64,000 nucleotides of DNA from JBBQVS01 sp964250765. Its GTDB lineage: Bacteria > Chloroflexota > Ktedonobacteria > Ktedonobacterales > Ktedonobacteraceae. A program made the position numbers and the translations under genes. Below, in pieces: positions 43,086 through 53,300 of this stretch (within the stretch, counting starts at the first letter, position 1; each line of letters starts with the position of its first letter). The stretch is taken from NCBI GenBank assembly GCA_964250765.1, contig CAXUHF010000009.1:1-64000 (forward strand), in the 5' to 3' direction. The notes under the pieces were generated by a model. That model was not told where the DNA came from. It searched no databases and saw only the letters and a program-made list of their open reading frames with translations.

Positions 43086-44273
43086 CTACTTCTCCTCCAA
43101 CGCGTACTTCCCAATCATGGAGATCGCGGCATCGTCGATTGGTGGATGCTGCAAGCCTGCGCGTACATCGCGGTAGTAGCGTTGCATTGGCATCGTCATG
43201 GAGAGGCTCGCCGCACCCATCAGACGCATCGCGGTATCGACGATATCTATAGCAGAATTGCTTACTATATATTTCGCGGCGGCAAACTGGCTGGCGGGTA
43301 TGCTATTTGGGTCCTCGCTAAACTGTGCAGCGATACCGTAGAACACAGCACGGCTCTGCAATAGGGCTAGCTCCATATGCGCGGCCTTTTCCTGAATATG
43401 TGGCACACTAGCAATGGGCTTGTCGAGCGAAGTTGGCTTACGTTTACGAGCAAAGGCAATGGCTTCGTTGCGTGCTGCCGTAGCAATGCCGAGATACACG
43501 GCAGTCGTAGGAAATGCCCATGCAGCGAGACGAGTTTGAGAAGCAGGATTTATTGGGATTTGTTCATCCACGAATGCGTCCGCGTCCACATGCACATTAT
43601 CAAGAATCAGGTCATTGCTACCACTACCGCGCATACCTAACGAGTTCCAGGTGTCTTTGACCTGCAAGCCCTGTGCGGTGCGTGGAATCAGGAACGAACC
43701 ACGATCAGCACTTAAAGGTGTAAGGCTTGTCGTATCTTCGATGCTACAGGTGACAATGAAGAACGAGAGGACGGGACTACCTGTTGTGAACGTCTTACGA
43801 CCTGTCACAATCCATGAACCGTCTTCTTGACGACGTGCAAGAGTGGTTGGTCTGCCACCACGACTGGGACTACCCGTCGCGGGTTCGCTTGCTGCGGCAT
43901 TAATTATCGCGCCATCGTTCACAATCGCAGAGCAGAGACGCTCAAAAAAGGCGTTAGGACCAGTCACGTTTTCGGCTAACTTTGCGACATGCGAAAGATG
44001 CATACTCATTACAAGCGCGGTTGCTCCATCACCTTGAGCCAGTTGTTGCTGGGCCAGCGAGACTTCGAGCAGGTCCGCACCCCAGCCACCAAAGTCACGC
44101 GGCACGGTCAGCGTCAGATAGCCCGACACTTGCAAGTCTTTATAATTTTCGAGAGGGAATCTGCCCACCCAATCGTTCTCGTTCGCACGTTTCGCAAAAG
44201 TGGTTGCTAGTTCGCTTGCGATGCCAACGAGTTTTTTCTGGCGGTCAGTTATAGGATATGCAGGGAAAGCCAT
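43086..44273 (-). CDS. Acyl-CoA dehydrogenase-like flavoprotein
   Basis: A 395-aa enzyme of the acyl-CoA dehydrogenase fold: N-terminal helices (YLTLTVPRDFGGWGADLLEV), middle beta domain with ITG-like WIVTGRKTFTTGSP and WNSLGMRGSGSNDLILDNVHV, and a C-terminal helical domain ending QHPPIDDAA. Substrate and exact catalytic base are not assigned. It is third in line behind an acetoacetyl-CoA synthetase and an APH-like kinase, with a repeat between, which suggests acyl-CoA catabolism. Confidence 0.88.
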   Translation of the reverse strand: MAFPAYPITDRQKKLVGIASELATTFAKRANENDWVGRFPLENYKDLQVSGYLTLTVPRDFGGWGADLLEVSLAQQQLAQGDGATALVMSMHLSHVAKLAENVTGPNAFFERLCSAIVNDGAIINAAASEPATGSPSRGGRPTTLARRQEDGSWIVTGRKTFTTGSPVLSFFIVTCSIEDTTSLTPLSADRGSFLIPRTAQGLQVKDTWNSLGMRGSGSNDLILDNVHVDADAFVDEQIPINPASQTRLAAWAFPTTAVYLGIATAARNEAIAFARKRKPTSLDKPIASVPHIQEKAAHMELALLQSRAVFYGIAAQFSEDPNSIPASQFAAAKYIVSNSAIDIVDTAMRLMGAASLSMTMPMQRYYRDVRAGLQHPPIDDAAISMIGKYALEEK

Positions 44274-44356
44274 AGATAATATGTTCCTTTGATTTTTGTC
44301 AGGTCACAAGGTAGGATACAGTGATGCAATGAACAAGTTCATGAGGATACGTCACC

Positions 44357-44481
44357 TGTAGAGGTCTAATTCTATTACATCCTCGGGGCGATAAACCATT
44401 CGACAAGGATTGATGTTACATTCCAACATGTCCTGCAACATGGTTAATTGCCAACAGAGTGTAATAGAATTAGACCCCTAC
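44357..44481. repeat. Family A palindromic element
   Basis: A complete 125-bp copy, TGTAGAGGTCTAATTCTATT at the left and AATTAGACCCCTAC at the right, with a few arm mismatches. It sits in the 305-base gap upstream of the acyl-CoA dehydrogenase. Nothing else is seen in that gap. Confidence 0.9.
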
Positions 44482-44578
44482 GAACGTTTCGTATTCTCGT
44501 TATTTTGTTACATCGCATGCCGTCCTTTTCAATACTACACTCCTACATTGTTACTATATAAAAATGTTAAAAGCGTCA

Positions 44579-45643
44579 TCACACGTTGTTACTCTCCACT
44601 AGATATGCGGCATGCAAGACAAGAGTGTGTACACGTTTGCCAAAGATGGAGAAGCGCGCATCTTGTGTCTGTCCACGTTTCCAACGCGCGTAAATCTGCT
44701 GGAGAATAACGGCGAGTTTGAAGTACGCGAACGCCATGTAAAACTGCATCGAGGAGATGTCGCGCCTGCTCTTTTGCGCGTATGCCTCAATGAATTGTGC
44801 GCGTGTGAGAAATCCGGGCGAGGTTGTCACCGTTGGCAAAACCTCTCTCAAGTCCTCTGAATCATCTGGCTGAATCCAGTAGCATAGTGAGACGGCGAGA
44901 TCGAAGAGCGGATCACCGATTGTCGCCATCTCCCAATCCAGCACAGCGGTGGCTTGTGTCACGTCTTCAAGACTGAACAGCATATTGTTCAATTTAAAGT
45001 CGTTGTGAATGAGCGATGGCGCGGGACTCGACGGTGTATGTGCTACAAGCCATTGTGTGAGCGGCTCGACCTGCGCTATGTCGTCCGTCTTAGCACGCGC
45101 ATAACGTTCAATCCAGCCTTTCACCTGTCGCCCTAGAAAGCCTTCGGGATGCCCCAGCACACCTAAGCCTGCCGCTTGCCAATCAATACCATGAATATGT
45201 ACGAGCGTATTCACGGTTGTCAACGAGATACCGCGCCCAATCTCTTCACTCGGTGTCACTCCTGGCGGAAAGGTATCGTTCAGCACCACCCCGCGTTTGC
45301 GTTCCATTACATAGAATGGCACGCCCATGATACTTAAATCGTTACAAAAGACATAGGGCTTGGGGGCAAGCGAGAAGACTGGATGCACTTTTTGCAGTAG
45401 GCCAGACTCACGCTCCATGTCGTGCGCCTTTGGCGGTACAGGTCCAAATGGTGGACGCCGCAACACACCTTCCCACGCACCGACTTGTAGTAGGTAGGTC
45501 AGATTCGAGGCACCGGAAGGAAATTGACGCACCTGCAGCGTACCTTCGCCCAGCCCTTCGATGTGCTTCCGCAGATACTGTTCTATCGTTGGCAGATCAA
45601 AACTTTCGCCGACACGAATGTCTATCGTCTCTTCAATCTGCAT
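44579..45643 (-). CDS. APH-like phosphotransferase linked to acyl-CoA metabolism
   Basis: A 354-aa kinase-fold protein of the aminoglycoside phosphotransferase superfamily. The catalytic loop SLIHNDFKLNNMLF and metal site AVLDWEMATIGDPLFDL are intact. The N-terminus has ASNLTYLLQVGAWEGVLRRPP. Relatives like the ACAD10/11 kinase part act on 4-hydroxyacyl-CoAs, and the neighbours (acetoacetyl-CoA synthetase 2 bases upstream, acyl-CoA dehydrogenase downstream) fit that role better than antibiotic resistance. Confidence 0.87.
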   Translation of the reverse strand: MQIEETIDIRVGESFDLPTIEQYLRKHIEGLGEGTLQVRQFPSGASNLTYLLQVGAWEGVLRRPPFGPVPPKAHDMERESGLLQKVHPVFSLAPKPYVFCNDLSIMGVPFYVMERKRGVVLNDTFPPGVTPSEEIGRGISLTTVNTLVHIHGIDWQAAGLGVLGHPEGFLGRQVKGWIERYARAKTDDIAQVEPLTQWLVAHTPSSPAPSLIHNDFKLNNMLFSLEDVTQATAVLDWEMATIGDPLFDLAVSLCYWIQPDDSEDLREVLPTVTTSPGFLTRAQFIEAYAQKSRRDISSMQFYMAFAYFKLAVILQQIYARWKRGQTQDARFSIFGKRVHTLVLHAAYLVESNNV

Positions 45644-45645
45644 GG

Positions 45646-47640
45646 CTACCTCGCCTCCTTCAAGATGTCTTTATTTTTCGCCAGATCAATGAAGTATTGA
45701 ATGGATTGCGGATTTGCCATTGCGTCCATGCTCACAGCCTTTTCGACGGGCATACCTAAAAACAGCTTCTTTACTGGTACCTCAAGCTTTTTGCCACTGA
45801 GTGTGCGTGGCACCTCTGCAATCTGGAGTATCTCGTCTGGAACGTGATGCGGTGATACATTGCGCTTTAGTTGCTCTTTGATACGTGCCTTCAAACTGTC
45901 GTCCAGGACTACACCATCACGCAACACCACAAAGAGTGGCATATAATACTTGCCTCCTGGCAGTTCGACGCCAACGATGAGACTATCGAGTATCTCTGGA
46001 AAGCCCTCGACGATGCGGTAAATCTCACTACTGCCCATTCTGATACCCATGCGGTTAATCGTAGAGTCGGAACGTCCATAGATGACCACACTTCCCGTAG
46101 GCGTGATACGAATCCAATCGCCATGTCGCCAGATACCTGGATACATCTCGAAGTAGCTGTCGAGGTAACGTTTACCACCCTCATCATTCCAGAAGAAAAG
46201 CGGCATAGAGGGCATTGGCTCGGTAATCACCAGTTCGCCCACCTCATCATTAAGTGGTTGCCCTTGCTCATCAAATGACTCAACTTTTGAGCCAAGTCCA
46301 CGCGCTTGTATCTCGCCCTCATAGACGGGCAGCAGAATAGAACCGCCAACAAAACCGGAGCACACATCGGTCCCTCCGCTCATAGAAGCTAACCACACGT
46401 CTGGCTTCACGTTTTCGTAAATCCAGTGGAAACCTTCTGGTGGAAGTGGAGAACCAGTAGAGCCAATCTCGCGTATCTTGCTCAGATTGTATGTCTTCCC
46501 CGGCGTAATACCTGCTTTCATACATGATGCAATGTAGCCTGCACTGGTGCCGAAAAGCGTCATACCTGTATCTTCGGCAAACTTCCAAAGTGTACCTATG
46601 TCTGGATAGCCGGGACTCCCATCATACATAAGCACGGTTGCTCCAACGAGTAAGCCACCTATGACCAAGTTCCACATCATCCATCCCGTTGTCGTGAACC
46701 AGAAGAATCTATCACCCGTTTTTATATCCAGTTCTAACGAAGTACTTTTCAGGTGCTCTAACAGGATACCACCGTGTCCCTGTACAATCGCCTTCGGCAA
46801 ACCTGTTGTACCGGAAGAGTAGAGAATCCAGAGGGGATGATCGAAGGGGACCTGCTCAAACGTCAATGAAGACGGATGCGTCAGCAGTTCGCTCCATGCA
46901 ACACTGTTTGCCAGGGTAATGGGTTCCGCATCGCCAAAGAGGTAAGGGAAGAGGACCGTTTTTTGGATTGTTGGCAACGCTTGCTGGAGGTCTGCAACGG
47001 TAGTGCGTCGATCAAATGTCTTGCCAGCATACTGATAGCCATCAACGGCGAAAAGAATCTTCGGCTCTATTTGCTTGAAACGGTCAATCACGGTACTTGT
47101 ACCGAAATCCGGGGCGCAACTTGACCATGTAGCACCAATGCTCGCACAAGCAAGAAACGCCATCAGAGTCTCCGGTACATTAGGCATGTAGGCAACCACT
47201 CTATCGCCACGTTGTACTCCTAGCTCGCGAAGCGCATGGGCGATAGACCCCACCTTTGTAGCTAATTCGTCCCATGATACTTCTCGTAGCGTGTGACGCT
47301 CAGAACGAAAGAGGAGCGCGGGACGATCAGATGAAGCATTCCGAAAGACGTGTTCCGCATAGTTGAGTTCAGCACCTTCAAACCAGGATGCACTCGGCAT
47401 TTTCCTTTCTGCCAGGACCGTCGTATACGGTTGAGAAGCTTTCACAGAAAAATAGTCCCAGATCGAAGCCCAGAAATCTTCAAGCGAGTCAACAGACCAT
47501 TGCCATAACGCACTACGCGTCTCAAAGTGTAAACCTTTCTTATCCGCAAGCCAGTGCATATACTGCGTGATATTCGCCTGTTGCCGCGTTGCTTCAGATG
47601 GCTCCCACAACGGAGCATGGTCTCCACGTAGAGTCGTCAT
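45646..47640 (-). CDS. Acetoacetate-CoA ligase
   Basis: A 664-aa ANL-family enzyme that activates acetoacetate to acetoacetyl-CoA with ATP. The N-terminus (ANITQYMHWLADKKGL) is typical of AACS. The adenylation motifs are ILYSSGTTGLPKAIVQGHGG, GSTGSPLPPEGF, the WRHGDWI Asp and RSDSTINRMGIRMGSSEIYR. The acylated lysine lies in PRTLSGKKLEVPVKK. AAGGAG precedes the start by about 7 bases. First gene of the acyl-CoA operon. Confidence 0.94.
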   Translation of the reverse strand: MTTLRGDHAPLWEPSEATRQQANITQYMHWLADKKGLHFETRSALWQWSVDSLEDFWASIWDYFSVKASQPYTTVLAERKMPSASWFEGAELNYAEHVFRNASSDRPALLFRSERHTLREVSWDELATKVGSIAHALRELGVQRGDRVVAYMPNVPETLMAFLACASIGATWSSCAPDFGTSTVIDRFKQIEPKILFAVDGYQYAGKTFDRRTTVADLQQALPTIQKTVLFPYLFGDAEPITLANSVAWSELLTHPSSLTFEQVPFDHPLWILYSSGTTGLPKAIVQGHGGILLEHLKSTSLELDIKTGDRFFWFTTTGWMMWNLVIGGLLVGATVLMYDGSPGYPDIGTLWKFAEDTGMTLFGTSAGYIASCMKAGITPGKTYNLSKIREIGSTGSPLPPEGFHWIYENVKPDVWLASMSGGTDVCSGFVGGSILLPVYEGEIQARGLGSKVESFDEQGQPLNDEVGELVITEPMPSMPLFFWNDEGGKRYLDSYFEMYPGIWRHGDWIRITPTGSVVIYGRSDSTINRMGIRMGSSEIYRIVEGFPEILDSLIVGVELPGGKYYMPLFVVLRDGVVLDDSLKARIKEQLKRNVSPHHVPDEILQIAEVPRTLSGKKLEVPVKKLFLGMPVEKAVSMDAMANPQSIQYFIDLAKNKDILKEAR

Positions 47641-47705
47641 TTGATGTCTCCTTCATTCACTAGAAAAGGTGTTTCCCTTATTATATCCGCTTACGAGAGG
47701 TTTGT

Positions 47706-47861
47706 GGGTAGATAACGTAACTGTAGAGGTCTAATTCATTACACCCCGTTGGCAATATGTAATGTTCGAGGACGTTGAAACGCTTGGCTATGTCCTGCAA
47801 ACGTTTGTATGTGGCGAAAAGGGTGTAATGAATTAGACCCCTACAGTTACGTTATCTACCC
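47706..47861. repeat. Family A element inside an extended inverted repeat
   Basis: The core element (47722-47846) has the family A arms (variant AATTCATTACACCCC, one base shorter on both sides). The pairing continues about 15 bp outward on each side (TGGGTAGATAACGTAA and TTACGTTATCTACCCA), which no other family A copy shows. Confidence 0.9.
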
Positions 47862-48010
47862 AAATAGGCTAGTCTCTATCACCACAATTTCTTATCTATA
47901 CCCATTTTTACTACTGTATCTAATCATAGATATGTGAGCGTAAGAAACACAATAAATACATATTACTCAACATCACTCTACGAATGTTTGTAGAAATATT
48001 CTTATTTTTG

Positions 48011-48038
48011 TTGACACGTAACTATTTTTATTGATACT
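48011..48038 (+). promoter_or_regulatory. Promoter of the second methyltransferase gene
   Basis: TTGACA (48011-48016), 16-base spacer, GATACT (48033-48038). The surrounding region 47862-48110 is AT-rich and otherwise empty. Confidence 0.6.
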
Positions 48039-48110
48039 ATCACCTGTAAGGGATGACAGAAATAGGTCTATTTTTAAGGCGCCGTAAGTGTATAGAAGGA
48101 CGGTACAGTA

Positions 48111-49016
48111 GTGATGAAATGGCTTTCTTGGTTTCAAGGAGGACGTGGGAGAGAACGAGCAGGACAGGCCGTTCTGGATAGACCCGAAGAAAATTTTCTT
48201 TGGTCAGAAAACCAGATAGATACACGTAATGCTCCGTATTTTCTGCCTAACGATGCGCGTGAGATCAATAGACTCGACTTTCAGCATTTCCTGGTCCGCT
48301 ATGCGACACAAACCAATTATGTTGCGCCTATCCAAGACCCAAAGGGCATTCTCGACGTTGGCTGTGGCACTGGGCGTTGGGCACATGAAATGGCGGCACA
48401 GTTTCCGCGCACAAAAGTATTTGGCCTGGATGTTGACCCTCGAGCCTCGAAAGAGGGCAATACAATTCCTACAAATTATAGATTTATAGCTGGCAACGTT
48501 CTTAAAGAACTTCCCTTTCCAGATATGACCTTTGACTTCGTGCATCAACGCTTTCTGCACATGGCATTACCCCTTAATGGTTGGAACCATGCGGTACAAG
48601 AACTGGCGCGTGTCACACGCCCAGGAGGATGGGTTGAGTTGGTAGAATCGGACCTGATCATACATCGTCCAGGGCCAGTGATGCAACAATTGACAGCATG
48701 GGGATTTGATGTAGCACGTATGCGTGGCATCGATCCTCGTGTGTGTGCGAATATAGGAAATTTTCTCGCAGGTGCTCAGCTGACAAACATACAAATGTAT
48801 CGGATAGACTTACCTGTTGGGAATTGGGGTGGTCGTCTGGGTAATATGACTGCCTCCGATATGGTTTCCTATAACCAGGCTGTGAAGCCAAAGATTACTG
48901 AACGCTTCAAAATATCCTCTGCAGAATACGATAGAATGTCTCTAGCCATGCGCAGAGAGTGGGAAAACAATCACTGCTATTTTTCGTTATATTTCGCCTG
49001 TGGGCAGAAACAATAG
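48111..49016 (+). CDS. Class I SAM-dependent methyltransferase
   Basis: A 301-aa enzyme. Motif I ILDVGCGTGRW is at about residue 80, followed by VFGLDVD, ELPFPDMTFDFVHQRFLHM and ARVTRPGGWVELVESD, the order of the Methyltransf_25 fold. The start is a GTG at 48111 followed by ATG at 48114; AGAAGGA lies 10-13 bases before. Substrate unknown. The stop codon is directly joined to a long terminator palindrome. Confidence 0.87.
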   Translation: MMKWLSWFQGGRGRERAGQAVLDRPEENFLWSENQIDTRNAPYFLPNDAREINRLDFQHFLVRYATQTNYVAPIQDPKGILDVGCGTGRWAHEMAAQFPRTKVFGLDVDPRASKEGNTIPTNYRFIAGNVLKELPFPDMTFDFVHQRFLHMALPLNGWNHAVQELARVTRPGGWVELVESDLIIHRPGPVMQQLTAWGFDVARMRGIDPRVCANIGNFLAGAQLTNIQMYRIDLPVGNWGGRLGNMTASDMVSYNQAVKPKITERFKISSAEYDRMSLAMRREWENNHCYFSLYFACGQKQ

Positions 49017-49084
49017 TTTTTTGTAGAGAAGGACAAGAGAGGAAGCGTTGTACGCTTCCTCTCTTGTCCTTCTCTACAAAAAAC
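49016..49084. terminator. 32-bp-arm terminator palindrome
   Basis: Arms 49016-49047 and 49053-49084 are perfectly complementary with a 5-base loop and end in A6/T6. It ends methyltransferase transcription immediately after the stop codon. Confidence 0.88.
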
Positions 49085-49092
49085 TGTATAAT
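49064..49092 (+). promoter_or_regulatory. Promoter of the CheB gene, overlapping the terminator
   Basis: TTGTCC (49064-49069), a 17-base spacer, TATAAT (49087-49092). The -35 lies in the right arm of the terminator palindrome. Confidence 0.55.
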
Positions 49093-49134
49093 ATTGGTCA
49101 AAAGTTTTTTATTCTGGATGGAGGAGGGAAGGAA

Positions 49135-50178
49135 GTGACGTTAGGACACGATATTGTTGTTATTGGAGCATCAGCAGGAGGCGTCGAGGCACTTGTACAG
49201 CTTGTAAGCAAGCTGCCAGCAGGTCTACCAGCCGCAGTCTTTGTGGTACTCCATATTCCACCACAAAGTCCAAGCATGTTGCCCAGGATACTTAGCCGTT
49301 CTAGTTCGCTTCCTGCCATACACCCAACAGATGGTACACACATTCAACACGGACATATTTACATTGCGCCACCGGACCACCATATGCTGCTCGACGAAGG
49401 ACATATACGTGTTGTGCGCGGCCCCAAAGAGAACCGTCACCGTCCAGCCGTTGACGTACTTTTCCGTTCTGCCGCGAGTACCTATGGTCCCAGAACTGTT
49501 GGCATTGTCCTCACGGGTGCATTAGATGATGGCACTGCTGGCTTATTAGCCATCAAGCGACTAGGAGGAATTGCAGTTGTGCAAGACCCAGACGACGCAC
49601 TCTACCCAAGTATGCCACGAAGCGCGGTAGAACACGTCGATGTCGATTATGTGTTGCCGCTTGCCGATGTTGCGCCCAAAGTTGCCAACCTCGTCGCTAT
49701 GGAGGTCGACACAACGATGGAACAGTCCATACCTGAAGACATGCAGAATGAATTAAGCTTGGCAAGAATGGACCTCTCACGTCAGAAGAACGACACTCGT
49801 GTTGGTACGCCGTCACAGTATTCGTGTCCAGAGTGCGGAGGTGTTTTATGGGAAATACAAGACGAGAGCTTGCTACGCTTTCGCTGTCGTGTCGGTCACG
49901 CTTTCTCTGTAGACAGCATGATGGCGGAACAATCAGACGCTATTGAAGAAGCAATGTGGACTGCACTAAAGACGTTAGAAGAGCAGGTCAGTATTTCGCG
50001 AAAAATGGCGGAACAGTCGCGGAAAGATGGGCGTTTCTTGATGGCACATCGTTTTGAAGAGCGACAGAAGCAAGCAGAAAAACGTGTTGATTTACTTATG
50101 TCCGCGTTGCAGAAAAACGAACCAGCAATCCCTATACCACAAGAAGATGATACTCGACAAGAAAATAGCGCGGATTGA
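49135..50178 (+). CDS. CheB-type protein-glutamate methylesterase with zinc-ribbon C-terminus
   Basis: About 347 aa from a GTG start with GGAGGGAAGGAA in front. The catalytic triad contexts are visible: Ser in VIGASAGGVEAL, His in VVLHIPPQSP, Asp in VLTGALDDGTAG. There is no receiver domain at the N-terminus. A zinc-ribbon (YSCPECGGVLWE, FRCRVGHAFSVDS) and a helical tail follow, as in stand-alone CheB-like proteins. It probably removes methyl groups from chemoreceptor-like proteins together with the CheB/CheR fusion encoded next. Confidence 0.9.
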   Translation: MTLGHDIVVIGASAGGVEALVQLVSKLPAGLPAAVFVVLHIPPQSPSMLPRILSRSSSLPAIHPTDGTHIQHGHIYIAPPDHHMLLDEGHIRVVRGPKENRHRPAVDVLFRSAASTYGPRTVGIVLTGALDDGTAGLLAIKRLGGIAVVQDPDDALYPSMPRSAVEHVDVDYVLPLADVAPKVANLVAMEVDTTMEQSIPEDMQNELSLARMDLSRQKNDTRVGTPSQYSCPECGGVLWEIQDESLLRFRCRVGHAFSVDSMMAEQSDAIEEAMWTALKTLEEQVSISRKMAEQSRKDGRFLMAHRFEERQKQAEKRVDLLMSALQKNEPAIPIPQEDDTRQENSAD

Positions 50179-50218
50179 AGAATGGTTGTAGTAGTCCGTC
50201 AATCGTTATGTGACAGAG

Positions 50219-50313
50219 GCCAGGGCGCCCGCAAGGGGACGCCCCTCCCATATGCGAACGTACTTGAGAAACTCCGTTATATGGGAGGGGCGTCCCCTTG
50301 CGGGCGCCCTGGC
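50219..50313. repeat. GC-rich palindrome (family D)
   Basis: Perfect 35-bp arms at 50219-50253 and 50279-50313 around a 25-base loop. The arms include GGGCGCCCGCAAGGGGACGC. The ends differ from the TGTAGGG superfamily. It lies between the two chemotaxis-type genes and extends the apparent reading frame of the second. Confidence 0.92.
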
Positions 50314-50356
50314 TGAACTACAGTTGGTTTACTGGAAAAATGGTGAATTCTCTATC

Positions 50357-53300
50357 ATGAGTAATGTTGAAAATACACAATCTACTGTTGGCGATCTCGT
50401 GGTTGTAGGAGCCTCGGCGGGAGGTATTGAGGCACTTTCTATTCTTGTGAGTACCTTGCCCTTGGATTTTCCAGTGCCTATTGTGCTGGCTCAACACCTC
50501 GATCCAAATCGTCCGAGTAACCTTGATCATATTTTGCAACGCCGCACTACTCTTCCTGTTATCCTGGTCACGTCGAGTAGTAAGCTTGAGCCAGGAAAGA
50601 TTTATGTTGTGCCTGCAAATAGGCATATCCTCGTAAAAGACCATCATGTCGAGGTGCAAGAAGATTCCGCCAAGCATCCACGTCCATCCATAGATGCCTT
50701 ACTTTCTAGTGCTGCAGAAGTATATGGAGACCGTTTAATAGCAGTGATTCTTACTGGCTCTGGTTCAGACGGAGCGGCGGGTGCAGTTAATGTCAAAAAC
50801 GCGGGTGGCACTATTATCGTACAGGACCCACATACGGCGCGCTATCCATCCATGCCACTTGCACTGCCCCCCACTATTGTAGATTTTGAAGTGAAAATTG
50901 AAAATATTGGCCCCTTGCTCTATAACCTCCTCTTAGGAGTCACCATCGTACAGACAGAAGAGCGTACCGAGGATACCTTGCGCGAAATTCTTGAACTGGT
51001 GAGTCACCAGGCCAGTGTTGACTTTCGTCAATATAAAACATCAACCATCTTACGTCGCATAGGTCGTCGTATGACGGTGACACACGTTCACACTATACGT
51101 GATTATGCAGAATACCTGCGAAGCTATCCAGAGGAGGTTGGAGAGCTAGTTAAGGCGTTCCTCATCAATGTCACGCAGTTCTTCCGCGACACCGAAGCCT
51201 TCAACTACATCAAAAACGAAATTTTGCCGAAACTGATAGAAAAGGCACGCGCACAAGAAAAAGTACTTCGTTTCTGGACGGCTGGCTGTGCAACAGGCGA
51301 AGAGCCATACTCTCTTGCCATGCTACTCAGCGATATGTTAGGTGCCGAATTGCCTGAATGGAGTATCAAAATTTTCGCCACTGACCTCGATGAGCCTGCA
51401 ATTACCTTTGCCCGCCGTGGCATCTATTCAGATGCTTTGCTCAGAGGTATGCCAGAAGACTATCGGAGTCGTTTTTTTGAACACGTCGATCAAGGCTACC
51501 GCATCTCAAAAACACTGCGTCAAATGGTTATCTTCGGACAGCAAGATTTAAGTCGTAGTGCTCCTTTTCCACGCATTGATCTTGTATTATGCCGTAACGT
51601 CCTTATTTATTTCTCGCCTGAATTGCAAGATTATGTATTAAACCAATTTGCTTTCTCGCTCTCCCCTGATGGCTATCTCTTTCTTGGAAAAGCTGAGACT
51701 GTGCGTCCTGCTCAATCGTATCTTGAGCTTGTTAATAAACAGTGGAAGGTATATCGCTGTACAGGAAATGTTTTGCCCTCAGTACGACGACAACATATGC
51801 CAGAAATTGCAACACCTCGTCTGGAGGGGCGCGTCACAAGCCGCTCAAACAAAAGCATGAGTATACCTCACGAACAAGATATACCACTCGCAACAACCGA
51901 ATATGGACAACTACGACGCTTCAACGAGCTATTGCTACGTTTCCTACCTATCGGGGTTGTTGTGATAGATCGCAACTATCGCATACTCACGGCGAATAGT
52001 GCAGCACGTCGCTTATTAGGTCTACGAGATGTGACCAACGACCAAGATTTCTTGCACACGGTGCGAGGTATTCCCTATTCGGTGACGCGCACCGCCATTG
52101 ATGCAGTCTTCCGCGAACGCAACGCCGTTATGCTGCCTGAGATAGAATTAGAAGTTGCCTCCGGTGGAAATGGACGCTTTTTGAGCCTCTCGCTAGCCCT
52201 CATGCAGGTAGAAGCAAACACTCCCGAATTTGCAGCAATTAGTGTAAGCGATGTCACCGAGCAGGTACAGATTCGACGGCAGCTAGAATCTGCACAGTCT
52301 GAGCAAGCACAGCTCATGAACGAGTTGGGAACGACCAATAAGCGGCTCAGTTACGTCAATAAAGAACTCATGGATGCAAATGAAGAGTTGCAGGTTGCCA
52401 ACGAAGAACTGATGCTGACACACGAGGAGTTGCAGGCCACCGTTGAGGAGTTTGAGACCACCAACGAAGAACTTCAGGCCACTAACGAAGAGCTAGAGAC
52501 CAATAACGAGGAACTGCAAGCCACCAACGAAGAGCTAGAAACCACTAACGACGAGTTACGAGCGCGTACCAGCGAACTGCAAGAGGTTGCCCAGACACTT
52601 GATAGCGAACGTGTACGTCTTGCCGAGATTGTCGAGCTAGCCCCTTTTTATATTCTCGTATTGCGTGGCCCCAATCTAGTCGTGGAGGCATTCAATCCTA
52701 ACTATGCATATATGCTTGAAGGTCGCGTTGTTCAAGGCCGCCCAGTAGATGAAGTAATGGAGTTGTTCTGGAAGACCCAACTAGGCATGACACTCATTCA
52801 ACAGGCGCGTGAAGTCTATCAACGGGACGAGGTTCGTACGCTACCACGCGCACATATCACATCACAGCAACAGCAAGACGAGCACGACGAAACCTACTTT
52901 GTCTATACGCTTGTACCTTCACATGATGTACATGGGCATGTCAATGGTGTAATTATCTATGCAAGGGATGAAACGGAGCAACGTATCGAGCTAGAGCGAC
53001 TCGATACTATCAAAGATGATTTCTTGTCGCTTACCACGCATGAACTACGTACTCCACTCACAACCATTTTAGGGAACGCACAAATTCTGCTCAGGAGTCT
53101 TAAGAAGCACGCAACCCAATTGAGTGACAAAGACGGTCAGCGTGGACAATTTGAACAGTGGGTCAACAATCTCGATAGAATCGTGTATCAGACAAATAAA
53201 ATGAACACAATGGTTGGCGAAATGACGGATGTGACTCGTTTAAGTGGGAAGGTATTTGAAATACATACAACTGAGGGAGTTAATATCGTAGAACTTATGC

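Noticed and set aside
44579..45643. Aminoglycoside resistance gene
   Set aside because: The APH fold is present, but the neighbours are acyl-CoA enzymes and the sequence is nearer to the ACAD-linked kinases.
50210..50356. Extended N-terminus of the CheB/CheR kinase
   Set aside because: It is a translation of the GC-rich palindrome. The CheB domain begins soon after Met at 50357.
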